A stretch of 46,965 nucleotides of DNA from Victivallales bacterium. GTDB lineage: Bacteria; Verrucomicrobiota; Lentisphaeria; Victivallales; UBA1829. Numbering within the stretch: the stretch's first letter is position 1; each line of letters starts with the position of its first letter. The notes under the pieces are model-generated. The model was not told where the DNA came from. It was given only the letters and a program-made list of their open reading frames with translations, and searched no databases. Below are positions 8,529-17,084 of the stretch, piece by piece. Made by a program: the position numbers and the translations under genes. The stretch lies in the NCBI GenBank assembly GCA_016285345.1, contig JAEEQN010000024.1, positions 1 to 46,965 on the forward strand. Direction: 5' to 3'.

Positions 8529-10714
8529 ACCTCGGTTTTCACAAACTGAACAAACGGAAAGCCGTTCGCTTCGCCGCGGCGGCTTTCCTCATTTTCGCGG
8601 TCCTCGCCCTCGCGGCATGGATCGCCGCGCCATACTGCGTGGCGGACCCGATGATCACGCTGCGGCGGATCACACCGACACACACCTACCTCGACCGCAA
8701 CGGCGTTCCAGTGTTCTACGAGACCACGCACGACTACGAATGGCGTTTCCCGGTCGAGCTCAAGGACATCGCTCCGGAGGCCGTTTCGATCATGCTTTCC
8801 GCCGAGGACTACGCGTTCTACGAACACGGCGGCGTCGACTATCAGGCGATCCTGCGCGCGCTGTGGCAGGACGTCAAAAACGCGAAGATCATCTCCGGCG
8901 CGTCGACCATCACCATGCAGCTGGCCGGATTCGCGCTCGTCGATCATAGGCCGAGCCTCGTCCGCAAGTTCAAACAGGCAGCGATGGCGCGCCGTCTGGA
9001 ACAGTTCTACACGAAGGACGAAATCCTCGCCGAGTACCTGAACCGCATCCCGTGCGGCGGCAAGGTGTACGGCATCGAGGCGGCGGCAAGGTTTTATTTC
9101 GGGCTTCACGCGTCCCAGCTCAACCGCGCCGAGGCCGCGCTCCTCTGCGGCATTCCGCAGATGCCGAACAAATACAAACCGAACGCGCATCCCGAGGCGG
9201 CGAAGAAGCGTCAGAAGATCGTGCTGGACCTGCTCGCACACCACGGGCTCATCACCGCGGACGAGGCGCGAACGATCTACGAGTCCGAACCGCTCCGCTA
9301 CCGCGATTTCACGCAGCCCGCCGATTTCGAGTTCAAAGCCGCTCCGGATGAGACGATCCACGCCGTCCGCCGCGCCCGAGCCGAGAAGGAAAGAACCGGA
9401 TGGTCGCACACGCAGGGCGAACCGGTCCTCTGCTCCATTGACGCCGATTTTCAGCGGGACGTCCAGGCTATTCTGAAACGCCGCCGCGACACCCTGCCCG
9501 GAGTCCATGACGCCGCCGCGGTCGTGCTCGACAATGCATCCGGCGAAGCACTGGTCTTCCTCGGCACGCTGGATTTCAACGAACAGGACGACGGCCAGTA
9601 CAACGCCGCGAACGCGGTCCGCTCCGCCGGGTCCACGCTCAAGCCGTTTCTTTACGCGGAGGCGATCGAAGGCGGCCTCATCACGGCGGACACGCGCGTC
9701 CTCGACGCTCCGTTGCGTTACGGCACCTATGCGCCCGGCAACTTCGACGGTGCTTTCAGAGGAACGGTGAAAGCGTCCTATGCGCTCTCATATTCGCTGA
9801 ACACTCCGGCGATCCGGCTTGCCGCCACGCTCGGCGAACCCCGCATGATCGAGCTCGCCGACAAACTGCACATTCTCGCCTCGCGCCGTCCGGGAAACGG
9901 ATTCGGGCTCTCCATGGCGCTCGGCAGCGCCGGACATACGCTCCTCTCCCTCACGAACGCATATCGCACGCTTGCGAACGACGGCATGTTCCGCCCCGTT
10001 TATTACCGGCACGATCCCGAACGTCCCCTGCCCCCGGGCGAACGCGTCTTTTCCGCCGGGACCGCGCAGACGGTCATGCGGATGCTGACTTCGCTCCCGC
10101 TCACGGGATTCGAGGGAACGGCGGCATGGAAGACCGGCACGAGCAACAATCTGCGCGACGCGTGGTGTTTCGCCTGCACGGAAACGCTCACGGTCGGCGT
10201 GTGGTTCGGCAACAAGGACGGAGCCTCGTCGGAATCGCTGGTCGGCGGCACGGCGGCGGCCCCCGCGGCGGGGGAAATTCTTTCGCTCGCGGCCTCGAAA
10301 TACGATCTCACGCCGTTCAAAAGCGCCTGGCCGAAGGAAGACGCGCTGGAACCTGTCACGGTCTGTGCGAAGACCGGACTTTCCGCCTCGCCGGACTGTG
10401 AGAAAACGGAGTCCTCCGTAAAGCCCGCCGGAATCCCGCTTTCCGTCTGCAAATCCTGCGGCGATGCCGCATCCGCCGAAACCGCCTTCCGCATCCTCTC
10501 TCCGACGCCGACCGTGTACGTCGCGGAAAAGGACGAGGGCGTCAGGCTGGACCTTGCCACAAACGAGGGCGCATACTGGTTCGTCGACGGTGTTTATCTC
10601 GGCGAAAATCCGGCTCCTCGAATCTTCGCTCCGGGTCTGCACCGCGTGGAGGCGGTCCGAGCCTCGGATTCCGCCGCGGACGCCGTGGAATTCACGGTCG
10701 TGCGGAAAAAATAG
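8525..10714 (+). CDS. pbpC: Penicillin-binding protein 1C
   Basis: Bifunctional peptidoglycan synthase of the PBP1C class, 729 residues. One N-terminal membrane helix (about 17-37) is followed by a GT51 glycosyltransferase domain with catalytic Glu94 in SAEDYAFYEHGG and the GASTITMQLA motif. The transpeptidase domain has the nucleophile Ser370 in GSTLKPF, the SLN triad (Ser424-Asn426) and KTGTS (Lys536). The C-terminus carries the PBP1C-specific domain with paired cysteines (CAKTGLSASPDC, CKSCG). It is translationally coupled to the macroglobulin gene by an ATGA overlap. This association is known and is thought to link peptidoglycan repair with protease trapping after envelope damage. Confidence 0.94.
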   Translation: MNLGFHKLNKRKAVRFAAAAFLIFAVLALAAWIAAPYCVADPMITLRRITPTHTYLDRNGVPVFYETTHDYEWRFPVELKDIAPEAVSIMLSAEDYAFYEHGGVDYQAILRALWQDVKNAKIISGASTITMQLAGFALVDHRPSLVRKFKQAAMARRLEQFYTKDEILAEYLNRIPCGGKVYGIEAAARFYFGLHASQLNRAEAALLCGIPQMPNKYKPNAHPEAAKKRQKIVLDLLAHHGLITADEARTIYESEPLRYRDFTQPADFEFKAAPDETIHAVRRARAEKERTGWSHTQGEPVLCSIDADFQRDVQAILKRRRDTLPGVHDAAAVVLDNASGEALVFLGTLDFNEQDDGQYNAANAVRSAGSTLKPFLYAEAIEGGLITADTRVLDAPLRYGTYAPGNFDGAFRGTVKASYALSYSLNTPAIRLAATLGEPRMIELADKLHILASRRPGNGFGLSMALGSAGHTLLSLTNAYRTLANDGMFRPVYYRHDPERPLPPGERVFSAGTAQTVMRMLTSLPLTGFEGTAAWKTGTSNNLRDAWCFACTETLTVGVWFGNKDGASSESLVGGTAAAPAAGEILSLAASKYDLTPFKSAWPKEDALEPVTVCAKTGLSASPDCEKTESSVKPAGIPLSVCKSCGDAASAETAFRILSPTPTVYVAEKDEGVRLDLATNEGAYWFVDGVYLGENPAPRIFAPGLHRVEAVRASDSAADAVEFTVVRKK

Positions 10715-10716
10715 CC

Positions 10717-10749
10717 TTTTTCGCGTCTTTTTTATTAAAAAGCGAAAAA
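10717..10749 (+). terminator. Hairpin after pbpC
   Basis: Inverted repeat TTTTTCGC (10717-10724) and GCGAAAAA (10742-10749) with a T/A-rich 17-nt loop, just after the pbpC stop. The stem is AT-rich with only three G-C pairs, so it is a weak terminator candidate. Confidence 0.4.
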
Positions 10750-10755
10750 ATCGTT

Positions 10756-10783
10756 TTGCTTTTTCAGCAAGGCGGGCTATATT
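10756..10783 (+). promoter_or_regulatory. Promoter of glyS
   Basis: TTGCTT (10756-10761), 16 bp, TATATT (10778-10783), placing the transcript start near 10790. This makes an upstream in-frame ATG at 10756 impossible as the translation start. Confidence 0.55.
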
Positions 10784-10839
10784 GTGAGAAGCTTTTTTAT
10801 TTTTCAAACCTCAAAATAATGGAAAGTGTACTCACAATC

Positions 10840-12171
10840 ATGTCGGAACAACCGATTGATACCTGCATGGAAAAGATCGTCAGCCTGTGCAAACGGCGCG
10901 GCTTCGTATTTCAGAGCTCCGAAATCTACGGCGGCTTCAACGGCTTCTGGGACTACGGCCCCTACGGGATCGCCCTGAAGCGCGCGGTGGAACGCCAGTG
11001 GTGGCTCTACATGGTCGAAAAACGCAACAACGTGGTCGGCCTCGACTCCTCCATCATCTGCCATCCGAAAGTCTGGAAAGCCTCCGGCCACGTGGACCGT
11101 TTCGGCGACATCATGTGCGACTGCAAGAAGTGCAAGACGCGTTTCCGCGTGGACCAGATGCCCGACCCGACCACCTGCACGAACTGCGGCTCGAAGGACC
11201 TTACCCCGCCGCGCGAGTTCAACCTGATGATGAAGACCTACGTCGGCCCCGTGTTCGACGAGGACCACATCGCGTATCTCCGCGCCGAGACCTGCCAGCC
11301 GATCTTCCTGGACTTCCACTCCATCCGCATCGCCACGCGCATGCAGCTGCCCTTCGGCATCGCCCAGGTCGGCAAGGCGTTCCGCAACGAGATCACGCCC
11401 CGCATGTTCACGTTCCGTTCCCGCGAATTCTCGCAGATGGAAATGGAGTTCTTCTGCGCGGACGAAGGCTCGATGGAATGGTTCGAGTACTGGCGTCAGG
11501 AACGCTGGAACTTCTACCTGAACGTGCTGAAGTTCCCGGTCGACAAGCTTCATCTGCATCCGCACGACAAGCTCGCCCACTACGCGAAGGCGGCGGTCGA
11601 CATCGAATACGAATTCCCCTTCGGCTGGGGCGAACTCGAAGGCATCCACCACCGCGGCACCTGGGACATGTCCCAGCACCAGCAGTTCTCCGAGCAGGAC
11701 CTCCAGTACCTCGACCAGTCCAACAACACGCGTTATCTGCCGACCGTCGTGGAGACCTCCGTCGGCCTCGACCGCATGGTCCTCGCCGTGCTGTGCAACG
11801 CCTACGACGAAGACCGCGCCCCGACCCAGAAGGAAGGCATGGAGGACGACGTCCGCGTGGTGCTCCACTTTCCCGCCACGGTCGCACCGGTCCAGGTCGC
11901 GTTCCTCCCGCTCTCCAAGAAGCTTAACCAGAACGCGCAGGACCTCCAGGAGAAATTCCTCGGCCGTTACCGCACCGAGCTGGACGTGACCGGAAACATC
12001 GGCAAGCGCTACCGCCGTCAGGACGAGATCGGCACGCCGTATTGCGTCACGTTCGACTTCGATTCGCTCGAAGACAACGCCGTGACCGTGCGCGAACGCG
12101 ACTCGATGGCGCAGGAACGCATTCCGATCGAAGGTCTGCGCGCCTACCTCGACGAAAAGGTTCTCGGCTGA
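10840..12171 (+). CDS. glyS: Glycyl-tRNA synthetase, homodimeric class
   Basis: Class II aminoacyl-tRNA synthetase charging tRNA(Gly); the alpha2 type, as the protein is a single chain of about 440 residues rather than separate alpha/beta subunits. The opening MEKIVSLCKRRGFVFQSSE and GFWDYGPYGIALK are characteristic (motif 1 region). A four-cysteine zinc site follows (CDCKKC and CTNCGS, about residues 90-115). Motif 2 lies in FRNEITPRMFTFRSREFSQME and motif 3 in ETSVGLDRMVLAVL. The C-terminal part is the anticodon-binding domain. In-frame ATGs exist at 10756, 10819 and 10840. The first lies in the promoter; 10840 is chosen because it sits about 13 nt after GGAAAG, but 10819 cannot be excluded. 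tRNA-Gly(CCC) lies in the same window. Confidence 0.92.
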   Translation: MSEQPIDTCMEKIVSLCKRRGFVFQSSEIYGGFNGFWDYGPYGIALKRAVERQWWLYMVEKRNNVVGLDSSIICHPKVWKASGHVDRFGDIMCDCKKCKTRFRVDQMPDPTTCTNCGSKDLTPPREFNLMMKTYVGPVFDEDHIAYLRAETCQPIFLDFHSIRIATRMQLPFGIAQVGKAFRNEITPRMFTFRSREFSQMEMEFFCADEGSMEWFEYWRQERWNFYLNVLKFPVDKLHLHPHDKLAHYAKAAVDIEYEFPFGWGELEGIHHRGTWDMSQHQQFSEQDLQYLDQSNNTRYLPTVVETSVGLDRMVLAVLCNAYDEDRAPTQKEGMEDDVRVVLHFPATVAPVQVAFLPLSKKLNQNAQDLQEKFLGRYRTELDVTGNIGKRYRRQDEIGTPYCVTFDFDSLEDNAVTVRERDSMAQERIPIEGLRAYLDEKVLG

Positions 12172-12218
12172 TCTTGAACTGAAACGCCTCGGATAACACA
12201 ACGGGAGACAACGGGACC

Positions 12219-12929
12219 ATGAAAGGCATGAAACAAATCCTGCTCGCGGGCTTCGCCGCCCTCTGCATGGTCCTGCCCGCGTGCAACCAGTGTTACACGG
12301 GGGAATATTTTACCGAAAGAGCCCCGCTTGTCATCTCGCCCGAACCTCTGAACACGGTTTCCTACACCGCCGAATACACGCAGGACGGCGCCCTGCCCTT
12401 CATCTGCGAAGTCAAGCTCGGCACGGACGGACGCATCCGCCGCGATTACGTCTGGAAGGACGAAAAAGACGCGGAAAAGAAAGTCTCCGTCGTCATCAAC
12501 GGCACGGAAGCGATCAAGTCGGAGGCTGGAAAGAGTGCCGCCCTCAATGATTCCGACACCGCGATGGCACGGTTCTATTCCGGGCTCATTCTCGCCCCTG
12601 CCCCGCTCATCTCTTGCGTGTGGAAGCAAGGGAACGTTTGGGACCTGGTTCCCGCAGACGTCCCCGGCGTGGCAAGATTTTACGTATGTGTCGACACGGA
12701 CAGCCGTCATTGGACCGATCTCGTTGTGAGGATGGGAAATATTGAAGATACTTCCGACGACGTCTCTTCCGTCTTCTCCGAGTACAAAACGGAATCCGGC
12801 GTGACCTACCCGTCCCGCATCGTCAGCACCACGAAAGAAGGCGCGCCCGTCACCTGCGTCATCCGCGACGTCAAGATCAACCCCGAACTCCCGGACGAGC
12901 TTTTCCGGCTCTCCGAACCAAACGGATAA
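12219..12929 (+). CDS. Lipoprotein of unknown function
   Basis: A 236-residue predicted lipoprotein. The signal peptide MKGMKQILLAGFAALCMVLP ends in a lipobox with Cys22 (LPAC), so the mature protein would be lipid-anchored in the envelope. The remainder is soluble, alternating hydrophobic/charged like beta structure, with no motif that I recognise. It includes repeated phrases about tensile strands such as SYTAEYTQDG and ESGVTYPSRIVS, reminiscent of LolA/LolB-like or outer-membrane lipoprotein folds, but this is only an impression. A purine-rich GGGA precedes the ATG at 12219; a second ATG at 12231 is possible. A second lipoprotein follows after 35 bp with a similar layout. Confidence 0.75.
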   Translation: MKGMKQILLAGFAALCMVLPACNQCYTGEYFTERAPLVISPEPLNTVSYTAEYTQDGALPFICEVKLGTDGRIRRDYVWKDEKDAEKKVSVVINGTEAIKSEAGKSAALNDSDTAMARFYSGLILAPAPLISCVWKQGNVWDLVPADVPGVARFYVCVDTDSRHWTDLVVRMGNIEDTSDDVSSVFSEYKTESGVTYPSRIVSTTKEGAPVTCVIRDVKINPELPDELFRLSEPNG

Positions 12930-12964
12930 TCAACGCTTTTCAGCTTTAACAACAGGATATTCTT

Positions 12965-14077
12965 ATGAAACTTCAGACCATCCTCCTCCTGACCGGATTA
13001 GCAGCCGGTCTCATGACAGTCTCCTGCCAGTCGTCGACCCAGGCTGAAGCCGAAGCATTCTTCGGCCCGCCGCCGAAAGGCAAAGCCGCCGCCGAAGCCG
13101 AAGACAACGCGGCCAACGCCGACTTCTACACCCAGGTCAACAGGCACATCGACCGCAGGCTGAACGAGTTCAACGAGAAAGAAGAGGCCAAGCTCCCGCT
13201 TTTCGAATCGAAGGACGCCCGCGACGAATTCCTGTCCCTCTCCTTCATCCGGTCCGCGGACCAGATCAGTTCGCTCTCCATGGATTTCGAGGGTCCGCAG
13301 AAAAGCAAGCTGAACGTCTTCTTCGACCGCGAATCCCGTACGATCACCCGCACGCTCGATGACAAGACCGAGGAATACACGTTCGAACCCTTCTCGAACG
13401 GCGTTCCGCCCGCCATCCCGTACGACATCCGTATCCTGTACGCGTTCGCGGCCGACTTCAGCCGCATCGCGGAAACGATCACGGTCCGCAGCTTCGAGAA
13501 GCTGGAAAAGGGTGAAAACCCCGCGGTCGCCAAGCAGGAAAATGAGGCGAACATCGATGAAAAGGGCAGAAAGAAAGACAAGAACTTCGTCGAGCTTAAG
13601 CCGAAAGTCACGTACGAGCCGCTCGAATACCGCATCGACAACCGCTGGTGCAAATGCTACGACGTGAAGCTGAAAAAGAGCTGCGCCCCCGCGACCGACC
13701 TCGCGCTCTACGTCAGCAACGAGGAAAAGACGCTCGCCCGCGTCGACATCATCCTCGATGACGATTCCAAGACCTCCTACATCCTCGACTGGCGCGAAGA
13801 GGACGGCATCGTGCTTCCGCGCGTGGTCCAGCGCCTCGGCGAAGAATCCAACGACGTCTACTTCCGCGAGGACGCCAAGGTCATCCTGAAGAGAGACCTC
13901 CTCATGGCGCAAGCGGAAGCCGCCGCTCAAGCGGCTCAAGAAGAAGCGCAAGCAGCCGCCGAGGCTTCCGCCGGGGGTTCGGAAGAAGCCTCCGAGGAGG
14001 AAATGGTCGAATTCGACGCTTCCGGCAATACCGCGGAAGAAGCAACTGAAGAGGAAGACGGCTTCGAGGAAGAATAA
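12965..14077 (+). CDS. Lipoprotein with Ala/Glu-rich C-terminal tail
   Basis: A 370-residue predicted lipoprotein: signal MKLQTILLLTGLAAGLMTVS with lipobox Cys21 (VSC). A charged helical stretch follows (about 40-75), then a soluble domain (about 75-310) with features similar to the upstream lipoprotein, for example a DDKTEEYTFEPF segment and a strand-rich region ending YILDWREEDGIVLPRVVQ. From about residue 315 the protein is low complexity, rich in Ala, Glu and Gln, ending very acidic (EEATEEEDGFEEE); this may be a coiled coil or a disordered linker. The SD-like AGGA before the ATG supports the start. Both lipoproteins are probably co-transcribed. Function not recognised. Confidence 0.75.
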   Translation: MKLQTILLLTGLAAGLMTVSCQSSTQAEAEAFFGPPPKGKAAAEAEDNAANADFYTQVNRHIDRRLNEFNEKEEAKLPLFESKDARDEFLSLSFIRSADQISSLSMDFEGPQKSKLNVFFDRESRTITRTLDDKTEEYTFEPFSNGVPPAIPYDIRILYAFAADFSRIAETITVRSFEKLEKGENPAVAKQENEANIDEKGRKKDKNFVELKPKVTYEPLEYRIDNRWCKCYDVKLKKSCAPATDLALYVSNEEKTLARVDIILDDDSKTSYILDWREEDGIVLPRVVQRLGEESNDVYFREDAKVILKRDLLMAQAEAAAQAAQEEAQAAAEASAGGSEEASEEEMVEFDASGNTAEEATEEEDGFEEE

Positions 14078-14201
14078 CCTCCGCATCCTGCATCCATTCA
14101 GGAACTCCTGTCCGGACGACACGGCATCCGGCTCCGCGCCGGACGCAGGAAAACCGGGCAGGATTTTTTATGCCGTTCGGCGTTTTTCCCCTGATTTCCG
14201 G

Positions 14202-14229
14202 TTGATTTTTCCGCGGATGGATGTATCTT
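14202..14229 (+). promoter_or_regulatory. Promoter of GH51 gene
   Basis: TTGATT (14202-14207), 16 bp, TATCTT (14224-14229), identical hexamers and spacing to the A2M promoter. A nearby TTGACA (14237-14242) with TATATT only 9 bp downstream is not a workable pair. The rest of the 209-bp gap holds a short GC stem (TCCGGC 14127-14132 / GCCGGA 14138-14143) that may end the lipoprotein transcript. Confidence 0.55.
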
Positions 14230-14286
14230 ATCTTGTTTGACAAAACAACTTTATATTCAATACTCACGAACCGAAAGGAATGTAAC

Positions 14287-15795
14287 GTGAAACTTATTGT
14301 CGACGCGAGCAACCTCCAGGGGCGGATCAGCCGCCATGTCTACGGCCAGTTCTCCGAGCACCTCGGACACTGCATCTACGACGGCCTGTTCGTCGGGGAA
14401 AAGTCCAAAATCCCGAACATCGACGGCATGCGCAAGGACGTGATCGATGTCCTCCGCCGGATCCGGATCCCGAACCTCCGCTGGCCCGGCGGCTGCTTCG
14501 CCGACTGCTACCACTGGCGCGACGGCGTCGGACCGCGCTCGAAGCGCCCGTACATCGTGAACGACACATGGGGCGGCGTCGCGGAAGACAACTCCTTCGG
14601 CACCCACGAATTCCTCCGTTTCTGCGAGCTGATCGGCGCGGAACCGTACATCAACGGCAACGTCAGCAGCGGCACCGTGCAGGAGATGTCCCAGTGGATC
14701 GAGTACCTGAACGCCAAGGTGCAGGGGCCGATGACCGAACTCCGCAAGAAGAACGGCCGCAAGGAACCGTGGGGCGTCAAATTCTGGGGCTTCGGCAACG
14801 AACCCTGGGGCGACGGCCACATGCGTCCCGAATACTACGCCGACCAGTTCCGCCGTTACACCACCTACGCCCGCGACTACGGCGACACCAAGCTCGTCCG
14901 CATCGCGGCGGGCGCCAACGGCGGCGACCTGAACTGGACCGAGGTCCTGATGCAGAGCGCCGGGCAGTGGCTCGACGCCGTCACGCTGCATTACTACACC
15001 GTGCCCGGCGTGTGGGAACACAAAGGATCCGCCACAAAGTTTGACGTGCCGGAATACTACACCACGCTCGAAAAAGCCGGCAACATCGAAAACATCATCA
15101 AAGCGCAGTCCGTCATCATGGACAAGTACGATCCGGAAGGCCGCGTCGGCCTCTTCGTCGACGAATGGGGCACCTGGTTCGACGTCGAGGAAGGCACCAA
15201 TCCCGGATTCCTCCATCAGCAGAACACCATGCGCGACGCCATGGTCGCCGCGATCTCCCTGAACATCTTCCACCGCAACAACCGCCGCGTCCGCATGGCG
15301 AACATCGCCCAGCTCGTGAACGTGCTCCAGGCGATGATCCTGACCGAAGGCGAGAAGATGCTCGTCACCCCGACCTGTCACGTCTTCGACCTCTACAAGG
15401 TCCACCAGGACGCCGACCGCGTCGAGACTTTCGCGCAGTCCGCCCCGATCGACGGCTGCAAGCTCCCGGCGATCACCCACACCGCGTCCGTCAAGGACGG
15501 CGTCCTCCACGTCAGCGCCGCCAACATCCACGCGGACAAGGCGCTCCCGGTCGAACTGGACGTCTGGGGCTTCGATGCCGCGTCCGTCTCCGGCGAGATC
15601 CTCGGCGACGGCGACATTCACGCGCTCAACACCTTCAAGAAGCCGAACGCGGTCAAGATCCGCAAGCTCGACCTCATCGAGAAAAACGGCAAAATCCTCT
15701 TCGAGCTCCCGCCCTGCTCCGTCGCGACCATCACGCTCAAACCCGTCGCGAAGAAGGCTTCCGCGAAGAAAGCTGCTAAGAAGGCTTCCAAGTAA
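14287..15795 (+). CDS. GH51 alpha-L-arabinofuranosidase, cytoplasmic, with Lys/Ala tail
   Basis: Glycoside hydrolase family 51 enzyme releasing arabinofuranosyl residues from arabinan or arabinoxylan oligosaccharides. Seen: the N-terminal IYGQF-like block (VYGQFSEHLG), RWPGGCFADCYHWRDGVG, the acid/base glutamate in GFGNEPWGDG (about residue 173), and the nucleophile glutamate in LFVDEWGTW (about 291). The C-terminal beta-sandwich is complete. There is no signal peptide, so it should act on imported oligosaccharides. A GTG start at 14287, preceded by GAAAGGAA, gives the family-typical opening VKLIVDASN; a more upstream ATG at 14221 lies in the promoter. Odd: the last ~18 residues are a Lys/Ala repeat (KKASAKKAAKKASK), foreign to the family. 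Confidence 0.92.
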   Translation: MKLIVDASNLQGRISRHVYGQFSEHLGHCIYDGLFVGEKSKIPNIDGMRKDVIDVLRRIRIPNLRWPGGCFADCYHWRDGVGPRSKRPYIVNDTWGGVAEDNSFGTHEFLRFCELIGAEPYINGNVSSGTVQEMSQWIEYLNAKVQGPMTELRKKNGRKEPWGVKFWGFGNEPWGDGHMRPEYYADQFRRYTTYARDYGDTKLVRIAAGANGGDLNWTEVLMQSAGQWLDAVTLHYYTVPGVWEHKGSATKFDVPEYYTTLEKAGNIENIIKAQSVIMDKYDPEGRVGLFVDEWGTWFDVEEGTNPGFLHQQNTMRDAMVAAISLNIFHRNNRRVRMANIAQLVNVLQAMILTEGEKMLVTPTCHVFDLYKVHQDADRVETFAQSAPIDGCKLPAITHTASVKDGVLHVSAANIHADKALPVELDVWGFDAASVSGEILGDGDIHALNTFKKPNAVKIRKLDLIEKNGKILFELPPCSVATITLKPVAKKASAKKAAKKASK

Positions 15796-15830
15796 TCAAA
15801 ACCCACAACACGCGAACCCCGGCACAAGCT

Positions 15831-16394
15831 ATGAAAGAAAATATTCTCTTCTATCTGAAACGCTTTGGAATACTCGGGAGGCATCATGTCTCCCGAGGCC
15901 GGAGGTTCGCGTTGATACTCGCCCTCGTTGCCGCCTCCTGCGCACATTTTACGGCGTGTTCCCCTGTCGACGAAGCAGGTACCATTCCGCGTTCCCATGT
16001 GCGCGCCCCGCGCGCGGCGCATCATCTTACCGTTAATCATGCCATGCTCTTCGAAGTCGGGGAAAATCCCCTGGAAAAGAAAACGGTCAATATCCCGGCG
16101 GGTGAATACGTTTTCGAGGGTGAGGACGACGTTTTCCTTTATTTCCGTTCGCCGGAAGAGATGGAATACCGCGTCTACCACAAGGAAGGCTACGCGGAAG
16201 GCGCGTTTCAGATGGGCGGACTGGCGCTTGCCCGGAAAGATCAATGGGATAAGGTCGAATACCCTGTCTGTACCTACATCGACGGGGAAGAGCAGCATCA
16301 GAAACGACTCACGTGTCCGCTGGAAATATCGTTCCTCCTGAACAAACGCGGCACGGACTGGGACAGCGATTTCGACAAGGACAATCTTCCATGA
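15831..16394 (+). CDS. Lipoprotein co-expressed with a MarR regulator
   Basis: A 187-residue predicted lipoprotein. The N-terminus is long and basic (MKENILFYLKRFGILGRHHV...) before a hydrophobic stretch (FALILALVAASCAHFTAC); the lipobox cysteine is in FTAC at about residue 43. An internal start nearer the hydrophobic stretch is possible. The mature domain has a short beta-rich part (TVNIPAGEYVFEGEDDVFLYF) and ends acidic. No known family recognised. Its stop overlaps the start of the MarR-type gene by 4 bp (ATGA), so the two are translationally coupled. This suggests the regulator and the envelope protein belong to one response. Confidence 0.7.
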   Translation: MKENILFYLKRFGILGRHHVSRGRRFALILALVAASCAHFTACSPVDEAGTIPRSHVRAPRAAHHLTVNHAMLFEVGENPLEKKTVNIPAGEYVFEGEDDVFLYFRSPEEMEYRVYHKEGYAEGAFQMGGLALARKDQWDKVEYPVCTYIDGEEQHQKRLTCPLEISFLLNKRGTDWDSDFDKDNLP

Positions 16395-16867
16395 AACCCG
16401 TCCGCAAACAGATCGCCCAGCTCATGACGGCGTTGAACCGCATCAACTGCTGTTATGCTGTATGCGCACAGTCTGCTGCTCTCAAGGAGAACGAGCTGAT
16501 GATCCTCTACGCTCTCGCGGACGGCGTGCCGTATTCCCAGAAGCAGATCTGCGACGAATGGGGCATCCCCCGCACCACGATGAACACGATCATCAAGGAC
16601 TGGCAGAAGAAAGGGCTCGTCTCCCTGAGTCCAATCCTCGGCAAACGGCGCGAAATGAACATCCTCCTGACCGATGCCGGACAAAAGCTCGCCGACAGCG
16701 TCCTGAACAAGGTGTTCAAGATGGAGAATGCCGCCATGCAGGAAACGGTCGAAGAATTCTCGCCGGAGTTCATCCGAGCATTACGCAGCTATGAGGCCAA
16801 GCTCCGCGCCCATTGCCAGCGGCTTTTCGGCATCGCGCCGACCGGGCCCTTCTCGCCCAAAGAATAA
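16391..16867 (+). CDS. MarR-family transcriptional regulator
   Basis: A 158-residue winged-helix DNA-binding protein. The core reads ENELMILYALADG, QKQICDEWGIPRTTMNTII (recognition helix region, about residues 53-71), then the wing GKRREMNILLTDAG, the order expected for MarR. N- and C-terminal helices provide dimerisation. The ATG at 16391 overlaps the lipoprotein stop (ATGA); upstream extension into that gene in another frame is not credible. MarR proteins normally respond to small aromatic compounds or redox signals; the ligand here is unknown. A palindrome at 17012-17035, just upstream of the next gene, is a possible target. Confidence 0.85.
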   Translation: MKPVRKQIAQLMTALNRINCCYAVCAQSAALKENELMILYALADGVPYSQKQICDEWGIPRTTMNTIIKDWQKKGLVSLSPILGKRREMNILLTDAGQKLADSVLNKVFKMENAAMQETVEEFSPEFIRALRSYEAKLRAHCQRLFGIAPTGPFSPKE

Positions 16868-16901
16868 TCGACTTCTTTCCTTTTTTTCTCTGCTTTTCCA
16901 C

Positions 16902-16927
16902 GGAACCCTGACCGGGTTCCTTTTTTT
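16902..16927 (+). terminator. Rho-independent terminator after MarR gene
   Basis: Perfect stem GGAACCC (16902-16908) / GGGTTCC (16914-16920) with a 5-nt loop, followed by seven T. A textbook terminator for the lipoprotein-marR unit. Confidence 0.85.
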
Positions 16928-17011
16928 CGGGCAAAAGCGTCTTATTTCTGCCCAAAACTGTTTTTTACCGAAAAAAACCAGTTTTTCACGAGAGTTGCAC
17001 AATAATCCGAA

Positions 17012-17035
17012 TTCGTATTTCGTTAATAATACGAA
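17012..17035. promoter_or_regulatory. Palindrome upstream of the GspC-like gene
   Basis: TTCGTATT (17012-17019) and AATACGAA (17028-17035), 8 of 8 complementary with an 8-bp spacer, about 50 bp before the ATG at 17085. It has the size and AT content of a MarR-type operator, and a MarR gene lies just upstream. No strong promoter hexamers can be assigned around it, and binding is inference. Confidence 0.4.
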
Positions 17036-17084
17036 ACAGAATTATTAAACACTCTTCCAACCCCGCAAAACTGGAGCCGTCACC

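Noticed and set aside
10756..10839. Earlier ATG for glycyl-tRNA synthetase
   Set aside because: It overlaps the promoter hexamers, and the extra residues (MLFQQGGLYCEKLFYF) do not resemble the family N-terminus.
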